From Ga0077560 sp046330435 (lineage in GTDB: Bacteria > Actinomycetota > Thermoleophilia > Miltoncostaeales > Miltoncostaeaceae): a DNA stretch of 64,000 nucleotides. Under the pieces are notes generated by a model. It did no database searches and was not told the DNA's origin. It worked only from the letters and a program-made list of their open reading frames with translations. The DNA lies in assembly GCA_046330435.1 (NCBI GenBank), contig JAXLST010000023.1:1-64000 (forward strand), read 5' to 3'. The position numbers and the translations under genes are program-made. This document shows, one piece after another, positions 17,403 to 24,945 of this stretch. Numbering within the stretch: position 1 is the stretch's first letter; each line of letters starts with the position of its first letter.

Positions 17403-17408
17403 ACCCTA
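17403..17408 (-). promoter_or_regulatory. -10 element (TAGGGT), leaderless geometry
   Basis: TAGGGT on the minus strand ends 7 bases before the sortase ATG. Confidence 0.5.
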
Positions 17409-17506
17409 CCTCCTGGGAACCCCCGATCGCTACGGAGCCCGCGCCTCATGGGGGGACTCCGGGTGCCGATCTCGAACAGGACGGCACGGACCACGAGGGT
17501 GAGGCG

Positions 17507-18289
17507 ATGAGCGGACCACGGATCATGATCGACGGCGTGCCGGTGCCCGACGGGGAGGCCGTGCGCGTGCTGCTGGACGACGGGCTCGTCCGCGGGGACG
17601 GCGTCTTCGAGGGCATGCGGCAGTACGGCCGCAGCATCCGCACCGCGCGGGCCCACCTGGACCGGATGGAGCGGTCGTGCGCGGCGATCTCGCTGCCGTT
17701 CGACCGCGCGACGATCGCCGAGGAGCTGCACCGGTTCTCGGCGCTCACCTCCGAGGCGGACTGCGCGATCCGGCTCATGCTCACCCGTGGCGGGCAGCGC
17801 ATCCTGCGGGAGGAGCCCCTGCCGCCCCACGCCGACTCGTGGCGGCTCCTGCCGGTGGAGCATCGCATCAGCCCGCTGCTGATGGAGAGCAAGACGCTGA
17901 GCTACGCGGCGAACATGCAGGCGAACCGGCTGGCGAAGGCCGCCGGGTTCGACGAGGCGCTCATGGTCCGCGCGGGCGACCGGGTGGTGCTGGAGGCGCC
18001 CACCAGCTCGTTCCTGTGGATCGAGGGCGACGACGTGGTGTTCCCGCCGCTGTCGCTGGGGATCCTGGACTCCCTCACCCGCCGCCTGGTGGTGGAGGCC
18101 GTGCCGGTGCGCGAGCGGGAGCTCCCGGTGGAGGGCCTGGCGGGCGCCGACGGGGCGCTGCTGGTGAGCACGGTGCTCGAGAGCCGGCCCATCCGGGCGG
18201 TGGGCGAGGTCGCGATCCCCACCGACGGCGCGCGGCTCGCCGAGGTCCGCCGCGCGCTGTCGGAGATCACGCTGGCCCGCCTGGGGTGA
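17507..18289 (+). CDS. Class IV PLP aminotransferase / aminodeoxychorismate lyase-like
   Basis: The 260-residue fold-type IV PLP enzyme has DDGLVRGDGVFEGMR near the start, the likely PLP lysine in MESKTLSYAANMQANRLAKA, GFDEALMV, and the phosphate-contact region near the C-terminus (GALLVSTVLESRPI). The length and the GVFE/YAANM pattern fit aminodeoxychorismate lyase (folate) as well as small D-amino-acid or branched-chain aminotransferases, so I do not name it. GAGGGTGAGG precedes the ATG. Its stop abuts the convergent DsbA-like gene (TGATCA). Confidence 0.83.
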   Translation: MSGPRIMIDGVPVPDGEAVRVLLDDGLVRGDGVFEGMRQYGRSIRTARAHLDRMERSCAAISLPFDRATIAEELHRFSALTSEADCAIRLMLTRGGQRILREEPLPPHADSWRLLPVEHRISPLLMESKTLSYAANMQANRLAKAAGFDEALMVRAGDRVVLEAPTSSFLWIEGDDVVFPPLSLGILDSLTRRLVVEAVPVRERELPVEGLAGADGALLVSTVLESRPIRAVGEVAIPTDGARLAEVRRALSEITLARLG

Positions 18290-18985
18290 TCAGCCCCCGG
18301 CGAGGGCGGCGCGGAGGTTGGCCCGCACCTCGTCGATGGGCTTCCACGCGGGCACGATGGTGCCGTTGAGGTAGAAGCGCGGGACGCCGTCCAGGGACAC
18401 CTCGAGCGCCCGCTCGCGGTCGGCGAGCGTCTCGGCAAGGTGGTCCTGCGGATCGGCCAGGCGCGTCCAGATGCGCTCCGGGACGTCGATCCCGGCCTCC
18501 AGCACGGCGGCGCGCAGCGCGTACGGGTCGTCGATGGCGACGCCCTTCATGAAGTTCGCGCTCCACACGGCGCGCGCGACGCTCCACAGGTCGGGCAGGT
18601 CGTCGCCGCCCTCGTCCCGCACCATCGCCAGCAGCCGGTGGGCCAGGAGCGGGTTGTAGAGGTAGGTGTGGCGGTTCCAGTCCATCCCGACCCCAACCGA
18701 CCGCAGGAACCGGCCCACCTCGAGCTTCGCGGCGGCGGCCTGCTCCTCGTCCATCCCGTACTTCGCCCACTGCGCGGAGGCGGGCATGCCCTCCGGGGGG
18801 TTCATGTCGTGCAGGCGGATGAACCGCCAGCGCAGCCGCACACCGGGGAGCGACGGGTCGGCGGCCACCTCGTCCAGCAGACGGCGGATCGTGGCGAGGC
18901 CGCCGTGGCACCAGGGGCAGCTCACGTCGAGGAACACCTCGACGTCGGTGACCGGGCGGGCGGGGGCAGCGGAGGTCATGGGCAT
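18290..18985 (-). CDS. DsbA/FrnE-family thioredoxin-fold oxidoreductase
   Basis: The 231-residue protein has the thioredoxin-like active site CPWC (FLDVSCPWCHGG, near residue 20) and the long helical insertion and cis-proline region (DGVPRFYLNG) of the FrnE/2-hydroxychromene isomerase group. There is no signal peptide, so it is cytoplasmic, probably a disulfide isomerase or oxidoreductase. The stop codon abuts that of the aminotransferase. About 150 bases separate its start from the divergent cupin gene. Confidence 0.87.
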   Translation of the reverse strand: MPMTSAAPARPVTDVEVFLDVSCPWCHGGLATIRRLLDEVAADPSLPGVRLRWRFIRLHDMNPPEGMPASAQWAKYGMDEEQAAAAKLEVGRFLRSVGVGMDWNRHTYLYNPLLAHRLLAMVRDEGGDDLPDLWSVARAVWSANFMKGVAIDDPYALRAAVLEAGIDVPERIWTRLADPQDHLAETLADRERALEVSLDGVPRFYLNGTIVPAWKPIDEVRANLRAALAGG

Positions 18986-19135
18986 CTCCAGACGAGGGTT
19001 CCGGGGGAGGGATCAGGGGCATTCGTACCGCGATCCGCGCAGCCGAACCCTGGCAGGTTGTTCACCGGTTGTCTGCTACACACCGGGGGCGGCCCACAAC
19101 CCCGCCGAACTCCCGAAGCATCGGAGCACCTGAAC

Positions 19136-19675
19136 GTGACGACGCACACGCTTCCCCCGCCGCCCTGGCCTTTCCCCACCCTCCCTCAGGAGCTGCGGTT
19201 CCTCGAGGACATCGACCACGTGATGCAGGCGCCCGAGCTGGTCGAGCTGGGCACGCGCATCGCGGCCACCGGCGCGTGGCGGGACTACCTCGTGGAGAGC
19301 CACGAGTACCGCGACTACCGCCTGGTGTTCGAGAACGAGTACACCGACATCTGGGTGCTGTCCTGGCTGCCCGGCCAGACCACCGGGTTCCACGACCACG
19401 ACATCTCCGAGGTCGGCATCACCGTCCTGCAGGGGGCCCTCCGGGAGTCCCACATGCGGATGGGCGACTCGCCCACCAGCCACGTGATGCGCGCCGGCGA
19501 CACCCAGGAGGGGCCGTTCGGCTACATCCACCAGGTGCAGCACGAGGAGGGTGAGATGGCGGCGAGCCTGCACGCGTACTCCCCGCCCCTGCTGCGGGTG
19601 GGGCAGTACCGGGAGCGCGACGGGCGGATGATCCGGCTCCCCGAGCCGGGCCGCACGCGCCTCACCCCCGGCTGA
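19136..19675 (+). CDS. Cysteine-dioxygenase-type cupin
   Basis: The 179-residue single-domain cupin has metal ligands in GFHDHDISEVGITVLQG and a later histidine in YIHQVQHEEG. The pattern matches type I cysteine/thiol dioxygenases. The GTG at 19136 has GGAG upstream. The 3' end runs 14 bases into the convergent Mur-ligase-like gene. It would oxidise a thiol such as cysteine to the sulfinate; the exact thiol is unknown. Confidence 0.8.
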   Translation: MTTHTLPPPPWPFPTLPQELRFLEDIDHVMQAPELVELGTRIAATGAWRDYLVESHEYRDYRLVFENEYTDIWVLSWLPGQTTGFHDHDISEVGITVLQGALRESHMRMGDSPTSHVMRAGDTQEGPFGYIHQVQHEEGEMAASLHAYSPPLLRVGQYRERDGRMIRLPEPGRTRLTPG

Positions 19676-20861
19676 GGTCCGCGAACCGGGCCCGGTCCTC
19701 CTGGGCCATCGGGAACATCGGCGACAGCAGCAGCAGCGTGACGCCCGGCTCCAGGTGGGGCCGGGCGGCCGCGACCGCCGCCTCCAGGTCGGCGACGGCC
19801 GTCGCCGCGACGCCGTCCAGCAGCGGCATGAGCCGCGCCGCGGCGGGGCCGAAGCACACGACCGCGCGGGCGGCGCGCGCCGCCTCCCGGCACGCCTCCC
19901 GCAGCCGCTCCTCCTCGCGGGGGTCGGCGTGCACCCGCTCGCCGGGCAGCGTGTCGTCGCCGCCGGCGAGCAGCACCACCGACCCGTCCGGCTGACCGGC
20001 CAGCGCGGCCCGGGCCTTCGACGGCGTGGCGGCCATCGCGTCGTCCACCACGGGGCAGCCGTCCAGCGTCCCCACGCGGCGCATCCGGTGCGGCAGCCCG
20101 GGCGCCGCGGCGAGGCCGGCCGCCATCGCACCCGGGTCCGCGCCCGCCGCGAGTGACGCGGCCGCGGCGGCGGCGACGGCGACCGGATGCGCCCAAGGCG
20201 GGGTGCGGTCCATCGCGCACACCGCGCGGGCCGGCCCGTCCCAGCGCACGTGCAGCCGGCCGTCGGCCACCCATGCCCCGCGGCCGACGGGCCCGCTCGC
20301 CGAGAACTCCGCGACGTTCGCGGCGGCGGGCGGTCCCAGCAGCGCGCGTCCCGCATGGTCGTCGGCGTTCAGCACCGCCCAGCCGTCGCGGGGCTGCCCG
20401 GTGAGGATGCGGCGCTTGGCCGCGGCGTAGGCCTCCAGCGATCCGTGGAGCTCCAGGTGGTCGGGCCACAGGCAGGTGACCACCGCGACCCGCGGGGCGT
20501 CCCGGAGCTCCAGATGGCAGAGGTGCGTGCTGGTGAGCTCCGCCAGCAGCCAGGCCCCGGGCGGGGCCGGCTCGTCCAGCAGGGCGGGCTCGGGCCATGC
20601 GTTGGCGGCCCTCCCGGAGCGGTTCATCACCACCGGGATCCCCGCGGCCTCCAGGATGGCCGCCACCAGGTGCGTGGTGGTCGTCTTGCCCGCCGTCCCG
20701 GTCACCCCGAGCACCGGGAGCGGGGTCGCGTCGAAGAGCCGCTGGGCGTGGTGGCGCACCGGCACGCCCGCCTCGCGGGCGCGACGGACGGCGGGCGCGG
20801 TCTCGCCCGTCCACTCGTCCACCCACAGGATGCCCCCTTCGGGGGATGGCTCCTCCGTCAC
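19662..20861 (-). CDS. Divergent Mur-ligase-like protein (MurD-related)
   Basis: The 399-residue protein has the Mur ligase ATPase domain: VTGTAGKTTTTHLV (P-loop, with Ala in place of the usual Asn) and a middle lobe with CLWPDHLELHGSLEAYAAAK. The C-terminal domain includes APGLPHRMRRVG and LLAGGDD. The N-terminal UDP-binding domain is cut to about 45 residues against the usual ~90-110. The lysine of the MurD DSKATN motif is absent (DDAMAATPSK). It is therefore unlikely to be the housekeeping MurD; a specialised amide ligase is possible. The GTG is 7 bases from TAGCCT. It is monocistronic. Confidence 0.8.
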   Translation of the reverse strand: MTEEPSPEGGILWVDEWTGETAPAVRRAREAGVPVRHHAQRLFDATPLPVLGVTGTAGKTTTTHLVAAILEAAGIPVVMNRSGRAANAWPEPALLDEPAPPGAWLLAELTSTHLCHLELRDAPRVAVVTCLWPDHLELHGSLEAYAAAKRRILTGQPRDGWAVLNADDHAGRALLGPPAAANVAEFSASGPVGRGAWVADGRLHVRWDGPARAVCAMDRTPPWAHPVAVAAAAAASLAAGADPGAMAAGLAAAPGLPHRMRRVGTLDGCPVVDDAMAATPSKARAALAGQPDGSVVLLAGGDDTLPGERVHADPREEERLREACREAARAARAVVCFGPAAARLMPLLDGVAATAVADLEAAVAAARPHLEPGVTLLLLSPMFPMAQEDRARFADLSRG

Positions 20862-20868
20862 CGCCCGC

Positions 20869-20874
20869 AGGCTA
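20869..20874 (-). promoter_or_regulatory. -10 element (TAGCCT), leaderless geometry
   Basis: TAGCCT on the minus strand ends 7 bases before the GTG of the Mur-ligase-like gene. It is identical to the hexamer of the molybdopterin oxidoreductase gene. Confidence 0.55.
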
Positions 20875-21036
20875 GCGGGGCCGATGACGGAGCGGACCTG
20901 CTCCTTGCCGCGTCAACGATGCGGTGGTGCGCCGCATGCCCGCATCGCGTGCGTCCGGATTTTTCACGGCGCGTCCTGGTCCATCGTCGTTGGCACAGGT
21001 TCGCGGCAGGGCGGACCCGCTCGAGGAGGAAGAGTG

Positions 21037-21663
21037 ATGACAGGGGGATCACGCAGGCCGATGCTCGGATGGATCGGGGGCGTCGTCGCATGCGTCGTGC
21101 TGCTCGTCGCCGGCATCGCGTACGTGGTGATCGGCGTGCAGGGCCGGAGTGAGGTCCGCGACACGCTCAAGCGCGAGCAGATCGTCGGGACACCGGACAT
21201 GAAGCCCGGCGGCATCAAGACCGACGTCGCCGTCGGCACGCTGCCGTCGTGCAGCGTCGCGGACGTGGCGATCACCAGCGGCAGCCGCGCGAAGTGCTTC
21301 GCCAGCTACATGCGCATCCACGCGCTCGAGGCCACCGGCGGGCAGACGTACGCCCAGATGGGCCGGTACCTCGACGAGAACGGCAAGCAGACCAACGACG
21401 AGAACGCCGCCGCGAAGGACCCCAAGACCGGGCGTCCCGTCGAGAACGGCATGCGCAACCTGTGGGTCACCGAGACGGCCCTCGCGACCGGCCTCAACAT
21501 GTCCTTCTTCGCCGAGCAGGTCTCGCTGTTCGCCATCGTCATCGGCATCTGCGTGATCCTGATCGGGATCGGCCTGGGCGTGCTCACCGTGGCCACCTGG
21601 GGCTTCACCCCCTGGAAGTCCGGCGCCGCCGCGGGTGGGGGCGAGCCCCCCGCCGCCGCCTGA
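21037..21663 (+). CDS. Two-helix membrane protein with extracellular loop, unknown function
   Basis: The 208-residue protein has an N-terminal helix (about 9-30), a long polar region with two cysteines (LPSCSVADV; RAKCFASYM) and a TYAQMGRYLDENGKQTND segment, then a second helix (about 165-190) and a short alanine/glycine-rich tail. The two cysteines could form a disulfide outside the cell. I recall similar unnamed actinobacterial proteins but no function. GAGGAGGAAG precedes the ATG. A strong hairpin follows the stop. Confidence 0.75.
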   Translation: MTGGSRRPMLGWIGGVVACVVLLVAGIAYVVIGVQGRSEVRDTLKREQIVGTPDMKPGGIKTDVAVGTLPSCSVADVAITSGSRAKCFASYMRIHALEATGGQTYAQMGRYLDENGKQTNDENAAAKDPKTGRPVENGMRNLWVTETALATGLNMSFFAEQVSLFAIVIGICVILIGIGLGVLTVATWGFTPWKSGAAAGGGEPPAAA

Positions 21664-21677
21664 CCCTCGGTCCGGCG

Positions 21678-21717
21678 ACCGGTCCCCCCGGGCGGGTGCC
21701 CGCCCGGGGGGACCGGT
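21678..21717. terminator. Bidirectional terminator, 19-bp perfect stem
   Basis: A perfect inverted repeat has 19-base arms, ACCGGTCCCCCCGGGCGGG and its complement, separated by TG. It lies between convergent stops at 21663 and 21725 and can serve both genes. Confidence 0.8.
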
Positions 21718-21724
21718 GCGTGGT

Positions 21725-21925
21725 TCAGGCGCGCTCGGCGGCGGTGAAGCCGATCGACTTGTGGGTGCCGTCGCAGAACGGCTTGTTCGCCGACTGCCCG
21801 CAGCGGCACAGGGCGATCATGTCCTTGTTGGCCTCGTAGGTCCCGCCGGCCGCGTCCTGCATGGACACGGGGCCCTTCACCAGGAACGGGCCGTTGTCCA
21901 TGGCCTGGATGGTGACGTCGCTCAT
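21725..21925 (-). CDS. CDGSH iron-sulfur domain protein
   Basis: The 66-residue protein has the 3Cys-1His cluster motif ALCRCGQSANKPFCDGTH, which binds a 2Fe-2S cluster. Before it, GPFLVKGPVSMQD is the usual beta strand region. Single-domain bacterial CDGSH proteins act in iron-sulfur or redox handling; the partner is unknown. AGGAGCAGC precedes the ATG at 21925. It is monocistronic and ends at the shared terminator. Confidence 0.9.
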   Translation of the reverse strand: MSDVTIQAMDNGPFLVKGPVSMQDAAGGTYEANKDMIALCRCGQSANKPFCDGTHKSIGFTAAERA

Positions 21926-22131
21926 GTGCTGCTCCTCGATGTCGTGCCGCGGGCGCGGCGGGGGTGGCGGGGCGCACGATAGCGGACGAACGTCCGCTTG
22001 AACGCCCGGAGGGCGAGCGGGACGATCGGCGGATGCCCCCGGACGGGGGATGGGCATGGCCCAACGGGCGGGCCCGTTTTTCCGCCCCCGGGCCAATGAG
22101 CGGGAATCCGCCATGGCCGATCCTTCCCCAC

Positions 22132-22338
22132 ATGACGACGACCTGGCAGATCCGGGTGACGGACCTCATGAGCAGGGCCCACGAGGTGGCCGTGTTCGAG
22201 GCCAGGGCGGCGTCGGTGGACGACCTCAAGTCACGCTGCCGGCGCTTCCGCGAGGAGGCCGGCGAGGCGATCCACGTCGAGGCCGTCCGGGTGGGACGGC
22301 TTCGCCTCCCGCGAACGCTCTCCTGGGCGGTGGCGTAA
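22132..22338 (+). CDS. Small hypothetical protein
   Basis: This 68-residue open frame begins MTTTWQIRVTDLMSRAHEV and continues FEARAASVDDLKSRCRRFREEAGEAIHVEAVRVGRL. The composition is protein-like with high third-position GC. There is no clear ribosome site and no recognised family, and two overlapping frames are also open. It may be a small regulator or not coding. Confidence 0.4.
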   Translation: MTTTWQIRVTDLMSRAHEVAVFEARAASVDDLKSRCRRFREEAGEAIHVEAVRVGRLRLPRTLSWAVA

Positions 22339-22357
22339 GCGGCACGGCGAGGGACCG

Positions 22358-22400
22358 GGGGACCCGAGGGTCGGCGGGTCCCCGAGGTCCTCTCCTCGGG
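22358..22400. terminator. Overlapping hairpins between convergent genes
   Basis: GGGGACCC/GGGTCCCC (22358-22383) and CCCGAGG/CCTCGGG (22381-22400) lie between stops at 22338 and 22401. They share three bases, so only one can fully form at a time. Confidence 0.5.
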
Positions 22401-22829
22401 TCAGGCGGCGGCCAGCATCCACGCGGCGAGCACGCCGCGCGCGGACCACGCCGCGGTGCGCACCCAGTTCCCGGCCACCAGGCGCCGGTGCGCGGCGGGG
22501 TCGAAGCCCAGCGCAAGCCGGCCGTGCTGCGGGATCGCGAGCGCCGCGGTGGCGAGCCAGGTCACGGCGACCAGCGCCAGCCCCGTCCAGGCCGCCCAGC
22601 CGGCCACCCCGGCCGGCGGCGCGAGCGCGAGCGCCAGGGCGGTACCCGCCTCGGTGAGCATCGCCGGCCCCACGACGAGGGAGATCCGGCTGCTGTGGGC
22701 CGCGTGGTAGTCGGGGAAGCCCTCGGCGCCCACTCCCGCGAACAGCGGGTAGTGCACCAGCTGCACGATCCAGATCACCCCGGCCATGAGCCAGGTGGCG
22801 GCGGCGTTGACGACCAGCACGGTGTCCAC
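22401..22829 (-). CDS. Four-helix membrane protein, unknown function
   Basis: The 142-residue protein has four predicted membrane helices. The first loop has LVHYPLFAGVGAEGFPDYHAAHSSRIS, a pattern I know from unnamed actinobacterial and proteobacterial membrane proteins. Histidines in this loop (VHYP, YHAAHS) are conserved in the family and might bind metal or haem. The GTG at 22829 is chosen because TAGCGT ends 8 bases upstream. Function unknown. Confidence 0.72.
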   Translation of the reverse strand: MDTVLVVNAAATWLMAGVIWIVQLVHYPLFAGVGAEGFPDYHAAHSSRISLVVGPAMLTEAGTALALALAPPAGVAGWAAWTGLALVAVTWLATAALAIPQHGRLALGFDPAAHRRLVAGNWVRTAAWSARGVLAAWMLAAA

Positions 22830-22837
22830 GCCGACGG

Positions 22838-22843
22838 ACGCTA
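22838..22843 (-). promoter_or_regulatory. -10 element (TAGCGT), leaderless geometry
   Basis: TAGCGT on the minus strand ends 8 bases before the GTG at 22829. Confidence 0.5.
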
Positions 22844-22939
22844 CCCGCCGGCCGACCGCCCGCCGAGCGGGACCCGGCCCCGGCGGGATACGGTCCCGGT
22901 GATGCGGACGGAGGTCCGCACGGCCCACGGGAGGACCCG

Positions 22940-23347
22940 ATGAACGCACGCACGATGCGCCGCGGCGCACTCGCCCTCATCACGACGGCGGCGCTCGGCG
23001 CCGCGGGGATGAGCGCCCTGGCCGCAGGCGGCGTCCCGACCGCCAGCAGGAACGTCACCAACGGGACCAGTGAGCTGAGCTTCAAGCCCTCGAAGCTGCA
23101 GGTGAAGATCCCCGCCGGGAAGACCTCCATCAAGGTCACCCTGAAGTACCGCAACACCGGCTCCACGACGCACGATATCGCGATCAAGGGCCGCGGGGTC
23201 GCCAAGGTCGGCAAGGACGCGGACCCCGGCACCGGCACGGCGGTCACCGCGACGCTGCGCGCCGGCAGCTACACGTACTACTGCACCATCCCCGGGCACG
23301 AGGCCGCGGGCATGAAGGGCACGCTCAAGGTCGTGCGGGCCCGCTGA
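22940..23347 (+). CDS. Exported plastocyanin-like cupredoxin
   Basis: The 135-residue protein has a signal peptide (RRGALALITTAALGAAGMSALA). The cupredoxin fold has copper ligands His in TTHDIAIKG and Cys/His/Met in YYCTIPGHEAAGM. It should carry electrons or copper outside the membrane. GGGAGG precedes the ATG. Its stop abuts that of the convergent EamA transporter (TGATCA). No oxidase partner is adjacent. Confidence 0.9.
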   Translation: MNARTMRRGALALITTAALGAAGMSALAAGGVPTASRNVTNGTSELSFKPSKLQVKIPAGKTSIKVTLKYRNTGSTTHDIAIKGRGVAKVGKDADPGTGTAVTATLRAGSYTYYCTIPGHEAAGMKGTLKVVRAR

Positions 23348-24181
23348 TCAGCCCAGGCTGATCAGCGCCACACCGGACAGCGCCAGGGCCACACCCGCCT
23401 GCTGGGGCGCCGACACGCGCTCCCGCAGGCGGGCCCGGGCCAGGGCCACCGTCACCACCGGGTAGAGGGACGCCAGCACCCCGGCCACGCTGAGGTACCC
23501 CAGCGTGGCGGCGGCGGCGAACAGCAGGTTCGCCCCCACGTCCAGCACGCCGACCACGGCGAGCACCCCCACGGTCCCGCGTCCGGCGCGCAGGCCGGTG
23601 CGGGTCGCGAGCGCCGCGCCCAGCAGCACGCCGAACGAGGTGAGGCGGCCCAGGGCGACGGTCCACACCAGGTCGTCCTGCGCGCCACGGTGGTAGGCGA
23701 CGAGCGTGAGGCCCAGCAGCAGGGCCGCGACCAGCGCGAGCACGAGGCTGCGCCGGTGGTCGCCGGATCCGCCGCCCGGCTCGCGGGCGGCGAGGACCAC
23801 CCCGATGCTCGCGGCCATCAGGCCCAGCAGCTGCGGCAGCTGCGGGCGCTCGCCCAGGGCCATGCCCACCGCGAGCGGGATCATCGCGTTGGTGGCGGTG
23901 ATCGGTGCGACCACGCCCATCGACCCGCGGGCGAGCGCGGCGTAGAAGGCCGCGATGGACCCGGCGCCCAGGACGCCGCCGACCACGGCGGCCGCGAGCG
24001 CCGCCGCGGGGGGCGGGCCGCCGGCGTGGGCGGCGAGCACCACGAGCATGAGCGCCAGGCCCGCGGCCTGGCTGATCACGAGCACGGTCAGCAGCGCCCG
24101 CCGCCGGGCCTCCACGCCCCCCATGAAGTCGGCCACGCCCCACGACAGGGCGGCGCCGAGCGCCAGCACCACCGCCGTCAT
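23348..24181 (-). CDS. EamA-family (DMT) transporter
   Basis: The 277-residue protein has ten helices in two EamA repeats. The first has WGVADFMGGV, VVAPITATNAMIPLAVG and LGERPQLPQLLGLMA; the second ends SVAGVLASLYPVVTVALA and APQQAGVALALSGV. The ATG overlaps the stop of the GntR gene (ATGA), so the regulator probably controls this exporter. The substrate is unknown. Confidence 0.88.
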   Translation of the reverse strand: MTAVVLALGAALSWGVADFMGGVEARRRALLTVLVISQAAGLALMLVVLAAHAGGPPPAAALAAAVVGGVLGAGSIAAFYAALARGSMGVVAPITATNAMIPLAVGMALGERPQLPQLLGLMAASIGVVLAAREPGGGSGDHRRSLVLALVAALLLGLTLVAYHRGAQDDLVWTVALGRLTSFGVLLGAALATRTGLRAGRGTVGVLAVVGVLDVGANLLFAAAATLGYLSVAGVLASLYPVVTVALARARLRERVSAPQQAGVALALSGVALISLG

Positions 24182-24825
24182 GCCCGCAGCGCCTCGCAGA
24201 TCACCTCGCCGATCGCGAGGAAGTTCTCCTCCACCAGCCGTGCGGCGTGCGCGGCGTCGGCCCGCTCGCACGCCGCGACGATCGCGTCGTGCTCGCGCGT
24301 CGACGCGTCGGGGTCCATGCGCAGGAAGTGGGCGCGGTCCAGGCGCCGCACCTTGGGCATGAGGCGCTCGAGCGCCGACCGCAGCTCGGCGTTGTCGGCG
24401 CGGTCCACCAGCACCTGGTGGAAGCGGTCGTCCGCGGCGATGGCGCCGCCGATGTCCCCGGCCCGCAGGGCCTGGGAGCGCTCCTCGTTGGCGCGGCGCA
24501 TCGCGGCCAGGTCTGCGGCGGTGAGCCGCTGGGTCGCGATGCGGGTGGCGAGTGCGTGCAGGGCCGCGGCAACCACGTATGCCTGGGCCGCGGCGTCGGC
24601 GTCCACCACGGCCACCCGGGAGTAGGCGCCGGGCGCGGTCTCCACGAGGCCCTCGTGGCCCAGCCGCAGCAGGGCCTCCCGGACCGGCGTGCGGCTCACG
24701 CCGAGGCGCTGCGCGAGCTCGGTGTCGCGGACGCGCTCGCCGGGGGCGAGCTCCCCCCGCACGATGGCGCCCAGGAGGCTCGCGTAGACGCGCTGGGAGA
24801 GGGAGGTGCGCTCGATCGTCTGCAT
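24178..24825 (-). CDS. GntR-family regulator (FCD domain)
   Basis: The 215-residue protein has an N-terminal winged helix: VYASLLGAIVRGELAPGERV, then LAQRLGVSRTPVREALLRL. The C-terminal all-helical FCD ligand domain has conserved metal-type residues (DDRFHQVLVDRA, and histidines in TREHDAIVAACE). It is the first gene of a two-gene operon with the EamA transporter. The ATG directly abuts a 24-bp palindrome with no room for a ribosome site, implying leaderless translation and autorepression. The effector is probably the transporter substrate or a precursor. Confidence 0.9.
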   Translation of the reverse strand: MQTIERTSLSQRVYASLLGAIVRGELAPGERVRDTELAQRLGVSRTPVREALLRLGHEGLVETAPGAYSRVAVVDADAAAQAYVVAAALHALATRIATQRLTAADLAAMRRANEERSQALRAGDIGGAIAADDRFHQVLVDRADNAELRSALERLMPKVRRLDRAHFLRMDPDASTREHDAIVAACERADAAHAARLVEENFLAIGEVICEALRA

Positions 24826-24849
24826 GGATATGCGATATATCGCATATCC
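24826..24849. promoter_or_regulatory. Perfect 24-bp palindromic operator of the GntR gene
   Basis: GGATATGCGATA followed by its exact complement TATCGCATATCC forms a 24-base perfect palindrome. It is AT-rich in a GC-rich setting and directly adjoins the GntR ATG. It covers the probable -10 and start region, so binding would block initiation. Confidence 0.75.
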
Positions 24850-24906
24850 GTTCGGGGCACAACACGGCCCCCTCGAAGGTGCAGGCGGATCCGCCGGACA
24901 CGCCGG

Positions 24907-24945
24907 TACAATCGCTCCGTGGACGAACCCGGGGCCGCGCGCTGA
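24907..24945 (+). promoter_or_regulatory. TACAAT promoter with eight-codon leaderless upstream ORF
   Basis: TACAAT (24907-24912) ends 6 bases before a GTG at 24919. This opens an 8-codon frame (MDEPGAAR) ending in TGA at 24943-24945. The TGA overlaps the CTG at 24942 that begins the CNNM protein (CTGA). The layout suggests leaderless translation, then termination and restart on the next gene. Confidence 0.45.

Noticed and set aside
13355..18289. A 1644-codon plus-strand open frame across the sortase region
   Set aside because: Its first part is antisense to the flavoprotein and sortase genes, with low-complexity His/Arg/Gly composition. Only its 3' end (from 17507) matches a known family.
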